Both the position numbers and the translations under genes were made by a program. The notes beneath the pieces are model-generated. The model made no database searches, was not told the DNA's origin, and saw only the letters and a program-made list of their open reading frames with translations. 57,176 bases of DNA from an uncultured Sediminibacterium sp. GTDB lineage: Bacteria; Bacteroidota; Bacteroidia; Chitinophagales; Chitinophagaceae. Positions 43,501 through 51,670 of the stretch are shown one piece after another (within the stretch, counting starts at the first letter, position 1; each line of letters starts with the position of its first letter). The stretch is taken from assembly GCF_946481145.1 (NCBI RefSeq), contig NZ_CAMLMJ010000026.1, positions 1 through 57,176 on the forward strand, in the 5' to 3' direction.

Positions 43501-46500
43501 TTAAGCGTATAACTGGATACACCATTGATAAAAGTGGTATCAGGACCTGCATTTGCAGGTGTTACTGGTTGTAATACAGTGATGGTGTTTAAATTACTGT
43601 ATAAGGTTGGGCAATTTTGATTTTGTACTGCTGCCCTGAACACGGTTGTAGCACTGAGGTTGGTATAGTTTAATGTATTGGTAGTATTAGAAATGGAGGT
43701 CCAGGAACTACCGTTATCAATAGAAGATTCCCAACGTATAATATTTCCGGTATTACCCGATAATGTTAGCGTGCCATTATTTGAAATGGCACAAACTGTA
43801 GCAGCGGCAGTTATGTTTCCAGGAACTGAAGGTGGGTAAATAGTTACTTCAACTGTATCTTTTGAATCAGCACAGGTTCCGTTTGAAATAGTCCAAACAA
43901 ACTGATAGGTGCCGGCAACCAATCCATTTACAGTTGTGCCGGGGTTCGATGCATTGGTAAATACAGGTGTAGAAGGTGCACCCGGTAAAACAGTCCATGT
44001 ACCGGTTCCGTTAATTGGGGTGTTGCCATTTAATGTAACTCCTGCAACATTACATACAAATTGGTCAGTACCTGCATTAGCGCTTGTTACAGCGGGTAAT
44101 ACAGTTATGGTAATAATATTGGAATATTGTGGACTACAAACACCACTTTGAACGGAAGCTCTATACTGCGTAGTTGTACTGAGGTTAGTATAGTTGAGCG
44201 TGTTGGTAGTATTACTGATAGTGCTCCAGTTGGCGCCATTATCAACAGAAGATTCCCAATGCAAAATATTACTTGTATATCCTGTTAGTGTAAGTGTGCC
44301 ATTATTAGCAGTGGCACAAACGGTATTACTTGCAGACAATGTTCCAGGAACTGTTTGCGGATCTACTGTAATGGTTACCGTGTCTTTAGAATCAGCACAT
44401 GTACCGTTTGAAATGGTCCAGATAAACTGATAGGAACCAACGACCAAGCCATTTACGGTTGTATTAGGGTTATTACTATTTGTGAAACTTACTGCTGATG
44501 GGGCACCTGCAGCCACAGACCATGTGCCGGTTCCATTCACAGGTGTATTTGCAGAAAGAATGGTAGCGGTTGTAAAACATATATGGGTATCTGTACCGGC
44601 ATTAGCAGGTGTCACCGCAGGTAAAACCGTAATGGTAACGGTATTGGAATATTGAGGATTACAAACACCGCTTTGAACAGAAGCTCTGTATTGTGTTGTT
44701 GTACTGAGGTTAGTATAGTTGAGCGTGTTGGTAGTATTACTGATAGTGCTCCAGTTGGCGCCATTATCAACAGAAGATTCCCAATGCAAAATATTACTTG
44801 TATATCCTGTTAGTGTAAGTGTGCCATTATTAGCAGTGGCACAAACGGTATTACTTGCAGACAATGTTCCAGGAACTGTTTGCGGATCTACTGTAATGGT
44901 TACCGTGTCTTTAGAATCAGCACATGTACCGTTTGAAATGGTCCAGATAAACTGATAGGAACCAACCACTAAACCATTTACGGTAGTATTAGGGTTATTA
45001 CTATTAGTAAAACTTACTGCTGATGGAGCGCCCGCGGCCACAGTCCATGTACCGCTTCCATTAACAGGGGTATTTGCGGATAAAATGGTAGATGTGGTAA
45101 AACAAACATGGGTATCTGTTCCTGCATTCGCAGGTGTTACAGCAGGTAAAACCGTAATGGTAATGGTATTGGAATATTGAGGATTACAAACGCCGCTTTG
45201 AACAGAAGCTCTATACTGTGTAGTTGTGCTGAGGTTATTATAATTGAGGGTGTTGGTAGTATTGCTGAAAGTGCTCCAGCTAGTTCCATTATCAATAGAC
45301 GATTCCCAATGTAAAATGTTTCCAGTATACCCTGTTAGTGTAAGCGTACCATTGTTTGCAGTAGCACAAACGGTATTATTAGCAGATAAAGTGCCTGGTA
45401 CTGTAGCAGGATAAACGATTAGTTGAACAGTGTCTTTTAAGTCGGTACATATTCCGTTGCTGATTGTCCATTCGAATTGATAAGTTCCTGCAATTAATCC
45501 ATTTACGGTAGTATGCGCATCAGCAATATTGGTGAAACTAACTGCTGAAGGTCCAGTTACCATACGCCAACTGCCACTTCCTGCAACAGGCGAAGTTGCA
45601 TTAAGTGCAGTTGCGGACACATTACAAACACTCAGGTCATTTCCTGCGTTTGGCGTTTCAACAGGTGGAACAACGGTAATTGTACTGGTGTTTGAATACA
45701 GGGATGGACAAACGCCACTTTTCACCAGAACCCGGTATGCTGTTGTTGTATTCAGGTTATTATAACCCTGTGATGTGCTCGTATTTGAAATGGTTGTCCA
45801 GCTTGTACCATTGTTAATAGAAAACTCCCATTGAAGAATTGAGCCGGTATAAGTATTCAAATTTAGAGAACCGCTATTTCCTGTTGCACAAACTGTTGCG
45901 TCACTTGATAGAATACCAGGTACGGTAACAGGGTTAACGGTAATAGTAATTTCATTGGTATAGGCAGGGTTGCAATTGCCGCTTTGTACTACCGCTCTGT
46001 AGGTAGTTGTTTGTGTGAGGTTGTTGAAAGTAAAACTACTGGTGTTAACTGCATAGCTTGTTGGCCAGGTTGTGCCACCATCAGTTGATGATTCCCAACG
46101 AATAATATTTCCTGTATTGCCGGAAAGAGTCAATGTGCCGGTATTACTTCCTGAACAAACAATAGTGGTTCCGGTTAGTGTTCCAGGTACTGTTAGCGGA
46201 TCAACAGTAATTAATACATTGTTGGAATACTGAATACTGCAATTTCCACTTTGAACAACCGCCCGGTATAAAGTGGAAGTGGTAAGGTTATTGAATGTCA
46301 GCGTAGTTGTTATATTATTGACAGTAGTCCAACTGTTTCCGTTATCGATTGAAAATTCCCAACGAATGATATTACCAATATTTCCGGCAAGCGTTAATTG
46401 ACCAGTATTATTTCCAAAACAAACATTGGTTGCGCCACTAAGTGTGCCTGCAACAGTTTCAGGGCTAATGATAATCGTTACACTGTCTGCCGATACATTA

Positions 46501-48854
46501 CAAGGACTGTTTGAGATAGTCCATGCAAAAGTGTAGCTACCTGGAATTAATCCGCTAACCTGACTGTTTGGAAGTGAGGCATTACTAAACGTTACTGTTG
46601 AAGGACCATTTACAATTGTCCAGGTACCTGAACCAACCAATGGTGTATTTCCGTTTAATTGAACAGCAGTAAGATTACAAAGTGCCTGATCGGTACCTGC
46701 TAAAGCAATAGTAGGCTGAGGCTTAACGGTTACATCAGTTGAATCGGTTGTACTACATCCATTAGAAGATGTAGTAGTGATTTTGTACCGTACAATCGCA
46801 TTCACCAGGGTAGTATTGCTGAGGATATCAGTAACGGAGTTTGTGTTTGATGGGCTATTATTATTTGTTTGTCCCGAACTTACACCGGAAATATTTGAAG
46901 CAGACCAGGTAAACAATGACCCTGGAAGAGAGCTGCTGAATTGAATATTTGTTGCCGTTCCTGAACAGATTATATGGGCATTATTAGTAATGGTAATAGC
47001 AGGATTTGGATTAACAGTAGCTGTAAGTGTAAATGGTGTGCTGCTACATCCGCCATAAAATGGGGTAATCGTATAGGTAACTACAGCGGCATTTGTGGTA
47101 GATGTGTTTATCAGCAAGTCATTAATAGATCCAGATCCATTAGCAGTGTTACCGCTACCTGAACCACTTGTAAAAGCGGAAGTCCATAAGAAAGTGCTAC
47201 CAGGTTGTGCTGAGATTGGTGAATAAGACAATAGTTGGTTAGAACAAATAGATCTGGTAGTGTCTGTACCAATATTATTTGGATAGATCCTGAGTATCAT
47301 TGAATCCTTACTGGTATTAGTACCGCAATTACCAGTAGCGTTATAAGTTGATGTTCCGTTAAAGTACAGTTTTACTAAACCGGCGTTTTTATCTGCGATA
47401 CTAGGTGTATAGGTAGGGTTTAATGAATTTATGTTAGAGAATGTACCTGTACCAGAGCTGCTCCATGAATAGGAGTTTGTTACGTATGAAACTGCTGCGG
47501 AAAGATTAACGCTATTAGTGTTGTAACATATTGAAGTGTCTTTTGAATTTTGAATACTGGCTAAGGCTACCGTGTTTTTAAATACAACCTGTGTATCACT
47601 ACAACTTACCCCGTTGGTAGTAAACTGTACACTTACAATATATGCTGCTGAACTGTTAAACTGGAAACGTGGGTATTGTGAATTAGCATTGTTAGAGCCC
47701 TGAAAACTCCAAGATCCGGAGCTTGACACATTCCATAAATAGCTATTACCCGCATTGCTATTACTATAAACAACTTTGTAATAGGTATCTGTGGCACTAT
47801 AACTGGTAATACCATTGTTACATTCTATTACGTCGGAATTTAGTTTTACTGAGGCTACCGTAAGTGCAACTGCTGATGATGCAGTAACACAAGTACTGGA
47901 ACTTAAACTGGAAACATCCGGACCAACAAGTACCCGGTAAGATGCACCATCTGTATCTGTAACACTGTTGATAGTATAACTACTGGTGGTACTTGCAGTA
48001 CCAATATTTGTCCAGGTAGTTCCACCATCTGTACTTTTTTGCCATTGATAGGCTGGCGTGGTGAATGGATTATTGACAATGGAAGCATTGATGGTAGTAC
48101 TCGTGCCAGAACAAACTGTGGTACCATTGCTGAATGAAATTGAAGCAGTAGGGGTACAGGCTGTAAAAAGAATATCATCAATAGCAAGGTCATTACCACA
48201 CTGCGGTTGCCCACCATAGGCGTCTACCATTTCAAGTACTAAGGAAGTAGTACCTGAAGGCAATGAAAAACTGAAACCATATTGCTGCCAGTTTGGGGCA
48301 ACAGATCTGTTGGCTGTCAGCGGAAGATTTCCAGTGCTATAAGTAGCTAAAACTGTTCCAGAAGTATTTTTAATGTTAAAAGTTACATTAGGATAAACAT
48401 AGCCACTGCCACATATAGGTAAAGTGTTACTGGTTGTATTTACGTTTGCCAACCATGCGGAAAAATTATAGGTAGAACCCGGACATAGATCATTAACCTG
48501 TTGCGTAAAGAAAACAGAACCACCAGTGCCAGCATTCACCAGAAACATATTGCCATTTGAGTTGCCGGTATGGTCGGTGCCTTGTGCCCAATCGTTACGA
48601 CCAGAATTTTGAACACGTGGTGTAACCATATATTTCCCGTCATCAAGTGCACCACTGCTTTGAAAAGAATAGTTGGTATTAAAGCCAGATGGAACAGTAG
48701 TTTTTGAAGAAGAATTGGTACCCTGTCCAAATGTTTGTGAAAAAACAGGTGCTAAAGCATTGCTGGAGCAAATACCTTGTGCTTTTGTCAATATACAAGT
48801 ATATAGACAAGAACACAGTAGCACAACATGGTATGTGTACTTCCGGGGGATCAT
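37539..48854 (-). CDS. Giant modular T9SS adhesin (type B sorting domain), 29 alternating repeats
   Basis: A protein of about 3,771 residues, SprB-like in design. I start at the ATG at 48854, which gives a clean signal peptide (YHVVLLCSCLYTCILTKAQ). The N-terminus (about 25-240) is a carbohydrate-binding or MAM-like beta-sandwich. Ig/PKD-like domains follow (about 240-710). The core (about 710-3265) has 16 A modules (VCATxNxGxLxLxG...WExSxDNGxxW...YRxxVQSGxC) and 13 B modules (NAGxDxxLC...LxANTPxxGxGTW...GLxxGxYQFxWTISNGxC), mostly alternating. PKD domains come next, and from about 3675 a type B sorting domain (PNAFSPDGDGINDI). It is probably a surface adhesin exported by the T9SS. The PorP/SprF partner gene overlaps its stop. 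Confidence 0.93.
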   Translation of the reverse strand: MIPRKYTYHVVLLCSCLYTCILTKAQGICSSNALAPVFSQTFGQGTNSSSKTTVPSGFNTNYSFQSSGALDDGKYMVTPRVQNSGRNDWAQGTDHTGNSNGNMFLVNAGTGGSVFFTQQVNDLCPGSTYNFSAWLANVNTTSNTLPICGSGYVYPNVTFNIKNTSGTVLATYSTGNLPLTANRSVAPNWQQYGFSFSLPSGTTSLVLEMVDAYGGQPQCGNDLAIDDILFTACTPTASISFSNGTTVCSGTSTTINASIVNNPFTTPAYQWQKSTDGGTTWTNIGTASTTSSYTINSVTDTDGASYRVLVGPDVSSLSSSTCVTASSAVALTVASVKLNSDVIECNNGITSYSATDTYYKVVYSNSNAGNSYLWNVSSSGSWSFQGSNNANSQYPRFQFNSSAAYIVSVQFTTNGVSCSDTQVVFKNTVALASIQNSKDTSICYNTNSVNLSAAVSYVTNSYSWSSSGTGTFSNINSLNPTYTPSIADKNAGLVKLYFNGTSTYNATGNCGTNTSKDSMILRIYPNNIGTDTTRSICSNQLLSYSPISAQPGSTFLWTSAFTSGSGSGNTANGSGSINDLLINTSTTNAAVVTYTITPFYGGCSSTPFTLTATVNPNPAITITNNAHIICSGTATNIQFSSSLPGSLFTWSASNISGVSSGQTNNNSPSNTNSVTDILSNTTLVNAIVRYKITTTSSNGCSTTDSTDVTVKPQPTIALAGTDQALCNLTAVQLNGNTPLVGSGTWTIVNGPSTVTFSNASLPNSQVSGLIPGSYTFAWTISNSPCNVSADSVTIIISPETVAGTLSGATNVCFGNNTGQLTLAGNIGNIIRWEFSIDNGNSWTTVNNITTTLTFNNLTTSTLYRAVVQSGNCSIQYSNNVLITVDPLTVPGTLTGTTIVCSGSNTGTLTLSGNTGNIIRWESSTDGGTTWPTSYAVNTSSFTFNNLTQTTTYRAVVQSGNCNPAYTNEITITVNPVTVPGILSSDATVCATGNSGSLNLNTYTGSILQWEFSINNGTSWTTISNTSTSQGYNNLNTTTAYRVLVKSGVCPSLYSNTSTITVVPPVETPNAGNDLSVCNVSATALNATSPVAGSGSWRMVTGPSAVSFTNIADAHTTVNGLIAGTYQFEWTISNGICTDLKDTVQLIVYPATVPGTLSANNTVCATANNGTLTLTGYTGNILHWESSIDNGTSWSTFSNTTNTLNYNNLSTTTQYRASVQSGVCNPQYSNTITITVLPAVTPANAGTDTHVCFTTSTILSANTPVNGSGTWTVAAGAPSAVSFTNSNNPNTTVNGLVVGSYQFIWTISNGTCADSKDTVTITVDPQTVPGTLSASNTVCATANNGTLTLTGYTSNILHWESSVDNGANWSTISNTTNTLNYTNLSTTTQYRASVQSGVCNPQYSNTVTITVLPAVTPANAGTDTHICFTTATILSANTPVNGTGTWSVAAGAPSAVSFTNSNNPNTTVNGLVVGSYQFIWTISNGTCADSKDTVTITVDPQTVPGTLSASNTVCATANNGTLTLTGYTSNILHWESSVDNGANWSTISNTTNTLNYTNLSTTTQYRASVQSGVCSPQYSNIITITVLPAVTSANAGTDQFVCNVAGVTLNGNTPINGTGTWTVLPGAPSTPVFTNASNPGTTVNGLVAGTYQFVWTISNGTCADSKDTVEVTIYPPSVPGNITAAATVCAISNNGTLTLSGNTGNIIRWESSIDNGSSWTSISNTTNTLNYTNLSATTVFRAAVQNQNCPTLYSNLNTITVLQPVTPANAGPDTTFINGVSSYTLNGNTPVSGTGVWSVVPGATSPLNFSGTTNPKATITGLDYVHGAPPTDGKYLLVWTISNGYCPVSSDTMQITVQPPTNPGVIGPDAVVCTGNNSGTLHLTDYLGTILQWELSVDNGVNWSVISSTVGTNQDSYSYSNLTQTTLFRALVKNGVGAELYSGIAATITVLELVTPANAGPDQLLCNTTSSVLAANTPTSGMGTWSALAGSPTVPSFSNTADPNTVISGLTFGTYQFVWTISNGICSDSKDTVTVTIQEPTIAGNLNTDNTVCITSNIGSLTLTGYFGTIVGTEYSINNGLNWSTISNTSNTATVNYNNLSQTTQFRSQIQNGVCPALYTNIVTVTVLPEVTPADAGSDQLLCNVTAATLNGNTPVSGTGVWTLLSGAPSAVSFTNAADPNSTVNGLTFGTYRFVWTISNALCASSTDTVEIRIIPPTTAGNLVASATVCATNNSDILSLSGNNGSILQWEFSINNGGSWTNISNTSNTYTYTNLNTTTLYRALVKNEICTALYSNEVTVTVIPPVTNANAGTDQILCDVTSATLNANTPGVGSGTWTVVAGAPSAASFTNPNDPNTTVNGLTHGTYQFIWTISNGMCANSVDTVSIYIAAPTIAGNLVAPATVCATNNTNILTLSGMQGNILKWEFSVNNGANWNDISNTTNTYTYNNLNTTTAYRALVKNEVCSSLYSNEITITVIPPVTAANAGIDQRLCNTTSATLNANSPLSETGTWSALTSNPTVANFTNATDPTTTVNGLTTGIYQFVWTIANGTCTDSKDTVTITIDPQTVPGNLVADATVCATSNGNLLSHNAYTGDILRWEYSTTGGGSWTNINNTSNTYTYSNLNTTTSYRVLVQSGVCAPMFTNEVTITVLQPVTIANAGADQTLCSTPATMLQANTPTSGTGKWTSVSGPSTPVFANDTDPNTVVSGLVAGTYTLVWTISNTLCADSKDTVSITIAPLTVPGNLSSNATVCANSNSGTLQLTGNTGDILHWEFSTDNGSSWTVLSNTSSSYNYTNLTTSTLFRVLVKNSVCATSYSNTVLITVMPTVTPAVAGMNQFICNNTTARLNGNTPSSGNGLWSQISGPTTAIFEYNNQAATNLSGLTTGTYRFRWTIDNTVCPASSNETEIRIDPPSSAGILGNDDTVCTNLNQGTLSITNYTGDIIRWESSNDNGNSWSIINNNQSTYTYSNLNSTTRFRVLVQSGVCASLYSNTVTITVNPFTVGGHIAADDTVCVTANNGTLQLTNYVGDLIRWESSIDNGNNWSLINYTGDRYSFNNLSTSTLFRVMVQSGVCSAAFSDTVNITVDAATVAGTLNGIDTVCYNTNNGSIILSGKLGNIVQWEASQTSGATWNVLNVTNTDTLRYNNLTQNTLYRTLVKNGTCAIMYTNPVSIMVTPPVTIADAGADIVICNAGTTTTMKANMPVSGTGSWRQVPGSNSAVIADPSNPQTVISGLLPGSYQFIWEISNGVCISSSDTVNIKVDKTTADFTLTGVNNCGNTVYQFNDRSTSNFGIKDWKWSIAPGDTVNTKEHSYSFTAEGTYTMNLTVKSEAGCISNLQAQFSVKVYQFPHVDIDAIRDVCQGQLTQLSPILNSRDSIAMILWNLSNGTKSSDSIITVRYLVDGQYTVRLTASTVNHCLDSAVKTMSVHPLPVINVTPNSTICKGESLQLTATGAMRYIWYDQLNNITASGPNTNTVKPVGSTTIRVIGYDQFGCSEIKSTSIRVIQPLKMFAAQGDTLCIGESKQLVATGASSYKWYPETGLSNSAVANPIARPVETTIYNVIGKDDYNCFADTAQIKVVVGRPTPINIGSDTTITAGTSLQLRVLATTNINGGNDQIRKWRWGSSAAGSISCPTCATPEVKLSNDACVSCTVVNNYGCISTDTLCIKTLCPATELFVPNAFSPDGDGINDILLVQGKGIKLIKSFRIYNRWGQLVFEKSNFSPGDPAYAWDGKAFGKAATPDVFVYVSEVICEKGLPTIFKGNITILK
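44173..44441 (-). repeat. 269-bp direct repeat, copy 1 (within the adhesin gene)
   Basis: Identical over 269 bases to 44698-44966, with an offset of exactly 525 bp (one A+B module pair). It covers most of one A module and the end of the neighbouring B module. Identity at synonymous sites means a recent duplication or gene conversion. Confidence 0.9.
44698..44966 (-). repeat. 269-bp direct repeat, copy 2 (within the adhesin gene)
   Basis: The second copy of the 44173-44441 stretch. Bases on both sides diverge quickly, so the identical tract has sharp limits, as expected of gene conversion or a recent unequal crossover. The spacing keeps the reading frame. Confidence 0.9.
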
Positions 48855-49068
48855 GGATATTGGATATAAGGTGTTATCAGAAAAAAGCGGATAGTTTACT
48901 TTTCTCTGTATACAGCTCTCACAGGATGATGCAATGTACAATACTGCCCGCGCTAATCAATGTTATCTGTATATGACATATTCTTCTTTTCTTTGTAGTT
49001 CAATTCCTACATAGTTAGTTACAGTGATTGTATCTTTTATACATTAAGAAAAATTCTATTAATAGATC

Positions 49069-51396
49069 ATGTGGTATAGATTGGGTCAATTTATTCTGAG
49101 AAGACGTATCATTTTATTGTTTTTGCTGTTGATGGCTACAGGTGTTATGACCTATTATGCCACTCAGGTAAAACTTAGCTATGAATTTACAAGGGCGATT
49201 CCTACCGATAATCCCAAGTACCAGGAGTATCAATCATTTCTAAAAAAATTTGGTGGTGATGGTAATATGCTGGTATTAGGTTTTGATAGTAAAGATTTTT
49301 ATTCTGTAGCTTATTTTAATGAGGTAGCGATTTTGCAGCAGTCATTAAAACAGGTAGTAGGCGTTACCGGAATATTAAGTATTCCGGACGCGGTAAATCT
49401 TCGCAATGATCGTGAGCAACAACAACTTGTTCCGGAGAAAATATTTCAGTACCCATTTCAGGGGCAGGCGGAGTTAGATTCTGCCAAACAGGTTTTCAAT
49501 CAATTGCCTTTTTATAAAACCTTACTGTATAGCGATTCTGGCAATGCTTACCTAATGGGCGTGTCGGTAAATGGTGATACTATTAACAGTAAAGGGAGAA
49601 CAAGACTGATCAATGATATCATGAAACAGGTTAACCTGTTTGAAGAAAAAACAAAGAGTAGTTTGCATATTAGTGGACTTCCCTTTATCAGAACAACAGT
49701 GGGAAATAGGATCAAAGATGAAATGAATTGGTTTCTGATAGGATCCCTTGTTTTATCTGCAGTTACTTTATTGATTTTCTTCCGATCATTGAGTGCAATG
49801 TTGATGAGTCTTGTAGTAGTTGGTATTGGTGTGGTTTGGAGTATTGGAACAATGGTGTTGTTTGGTTACAAAATAACATTGTTGAATGCATTGATCCCAC
49901 CATTGATTGTGGTGATAGGTATTCCCAATTGTATTTACTTCCTCAATAAATACCATACAGCGTATCGGGAGATAGGCGATAAGGATAAAGCCCTGATTAC
50001 AATGGTAGGCAGAATGGGTATTGTAACGCTGTTTTGTAATATTGCTGCTGCTATTGGATTTGCCGTTTTTGCGCTTACCAAAAGTGCTTTATTACAAGAG
50101 TTTGGCATAGTGGCTGGCATTAATATCATGGCGTTGTTTGTGATATCACTTATTTTCATTCCTGCTGTATTAAGTTTCCTGAAACCACCGAAAAACAGAC
50201 ATACTAAGTATTTGGATAATGCATTTTTAGAGAAAGTGTTGGTAAAAATTGAACGGTGGACTTTTCATCATGCCAAATGGGTATATGGTATAACGATTGT
50301 TATCAGTGTATTTGCCATTGCAGGTATTTTCCGTTTAAAGAGCGAAGGTTTTATTGTAGATGATCTTCCTAAGAACGATAAAATCTATACCGATTTAAAA
50401 TGGTTTGAAGCACATTTCGGCGGTGTGATGCCACTCGAAATTTTAGTTGATACAAAAAAGAAAAATGGGTTGTTGCGTAATACTGGTCCTGTTTCAAAAA
50501 TCAATGAACTCTCGGCATATATTGGTGCAAGACCAGAAACGGCTAGGCCTTTATCTTTTGCAGAAGGATTAAAATTTGCCAAACAGGCTTATTATGATGG
50601 TGATACATTAAGCTATGATGTTCCTTATGAAGGCGATCTTGCGTTTATGTCGCCCTACCTTAAACAGCGTTCAGATAGTAATGCCGGAACAGGTGTTTCA
50701 AAAATCATCAGCAGCTTTATGGATAGTACCAAGCAGGTTGCGCGCATTACGGTAAACATGAAGGATGTAGGAAGTGCACAATTGCCCCTTATGATTGCGG
50801 ATTATCAAAAGAAGGCAAGTGAGATTTTCGATACTGCATCTTACCACATTACATTTACCGGAAGTAGTATTACTTTTTTAGAAGGTTCAAGTTTTATCAT
50901 CAGGGGTTTAAAGGAAAGTATATTCTGGGCGTTTTTACTTATTACGTTGTGTATGCTTTATTTATTCCGTTCATTCCGCATTTTGGTATGTTCATTGATA
51001 CCAAACCTCATTCCATTATTGATTACTGCAGGAACAATGGGATGGATCGGTATAACTTTAAAACCATCCACTGTGTTGGTATTTAGTGTGGCATTGGGTA
51101 TTGCGATTGATGTAACTATACGATTCTTAATAAACTATAAACAGGAATTACCGCATTATAATAACCAGGTTGCTCAAACGCTGGTTCAGACTATCAGGCA
51201 TACTGGCATCAGTATAATTTATACATCGCTGGTGTTGATAGCCGGTTTTATTATTTTCTGTATCAGTGATTTTGGAGGAACGAAGGCTTTGGGATGGCTT
51301 ACTTCTCTAACGCTGGTAATTGGTACCCTTACAAATCTGGTACTATTGCCGGTACTCATCTTACATTTCCAACAGAAACGCGCAAATAAAAAGTAA
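49069..51396 (+). CDS. MMPL/RND-superfamily transporter
   Basis: A 775-residue membrane protein of the RND/MMPL class. It has a first membrane helix (about 14-30), a periplasmic domain (about 35-210), five helices (about 215-370), a linker, then a second half with the same layout (helix about 400-420, periplasmic domain, helices about 625-765). Each half keeps the sterol-sensing-like helix set, for example LLNALIPPLIVVIGIPNCIYFLNKYH and PSTVLVFSVALGIAIDVTIRFLINYK, with charged residues in helix 4 for proton coupling. Such proteins export lipids, hopanoids or hydrophobic compounds. It is divergent from the giant adhesin gene, with a 214-bp gap to the adhesin start codon. No fusion protein or outer-membrane channel gene is adjacent. 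Confidence 0.9.
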   Translation: MWYRLGQFILRRRIILLFLLLMATGVMTYYATQVKLSYEFTRAIPTDNPKYQEYQSFLKKFGGDGNMLVLGFDSKDFYSVAYFNEVAILQQSLKQVVGVTGILSIPDAVNLRNDREQQQLVPEKIFQYPFQGQAELDSAKQVFNQLPFYKTLLYSDSGNAYLMGVSVNGDTINSKGRTRLINDIMKQVNLFEEKTKSSLHISGLPFIRTTVGNRIKDEMNWFLIGSLVLSAVTLLIFFRSLSAMLMSLVVVGIGVVWSIGTMVLFGYKITLLNALIPPLIVVIGIPNCIYFLNKYHTAYREIGDKDKALITMVGRMGIVTLFCNIAAAIGFAVFALTKSALLQEFGIVAGINIMALFVISLIFIPAVLSFLKPPKNRHTKYLDNAFLEKVLVKIERWTFHHAKWVYGITIVISVFAIAGIFRLKSEGFIVDDLPKNDKIYTDLKWFEAHFGGVMPLEILVDTKKKNGLLRNTGPVSKINELSAYIGARPETARPLSFAEGLKFAKQAYYDGDTLSYDVPYEGDLAFMSPYLKQRSDSNAGTGVSKIISSFMDSTKQVARITVNMKDVGSAQLPLMIADYQKKASEIFDTASYHITFTGSSITFLEGSSFIIRGLKESIFWAFLLITLCMLYLFRSFRILVCSLIPNLIPLLITAGTMGWIGITLKPSTVLVFSVALGIAIDVTIRFLINYKQELPHYNNQVAQTLVQTIRHTGISIIYTSLVLIAGFIIFCISDFGGTKALGWLTSLTLVIGTLTNLVLLPVLILHFQQKRANKK

Positions 51397-51670
51397 ATGA
51401 CCTTATTGCAGGGTTAGTGGTGGATGTTTTAGTTTTTTATATTAAATATATGCACCATATAATTAGTTAAACAATTCTATATTGAACATTTAATGTTATA
51501 AATCATATCATGGTTTTATATATTGATTTATAATATATTAAATGGTATAAAATTAAATAATACAAAATTCTTTCCTGATTTTTCGGCGAATCAATCTTTT
51601 TTTAGGGTAAAACAGCGTTTTGTTTAACCCTGCTGTCTATTTTTATTACTTCTATAAACCTAAAAACCAA
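51397..51670 (+). promoter_or_regulatory. SusC upstream region with a stem-loop
   Basis: A 274-bp AT-rich region before the SusC gene. At 51604-51631 the sequence AGGGTAAAAC can pair with GTTTTGTTTAACCCT across AGC, giving an interrupted stem about 40 bp before the ATG; it probably lies in the leader. No exact TAnnTTTG box, operator or sigma/anti-sigma gene was found, so how this locus is controlled is not visible. Confidence 0.4.

Larger units (their letters stand above)
39055..46712 (-). repeat. Coding tandem modules of the giant adhesin (16 A and 13 B)
   Basis: DNA encoding the repeat core. Order read along the protein: B0, A1, A2, A3, then A or B alternation B3, A4, B4 through A13, B13, followed by A14, A15, A16 and B16. 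Each module is about 87 residues; an A plus B pair is about 175 residues, or 525 bp. Most modules are well diverged in DNA, except modules near 44100-45050, which share long identical stretches. This is a protein repeat, not a CRISPR array: the period is long and the frame is open throughout. Confidence 0.9.

Noticed and set aside
39055..46712. Long periodic DNA that could suggest a CRISPR or satellite array
   Set aside because: The period (about 525 bp) and one intact frame show a coding repeat.
48787..48808. Imperfect AT-rich palindrome near the adhesin start
   Set aside because: It lies within the signal-peptide codons and its symmetry is broken at two positions; no sign of an operator.
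48854..48941. Longer N-terminus for the giant adhesin (start at 48941)
   Set aside because: It adds 29 residues in front of an already complete signal peptide; the ATG at 48854 fits better.
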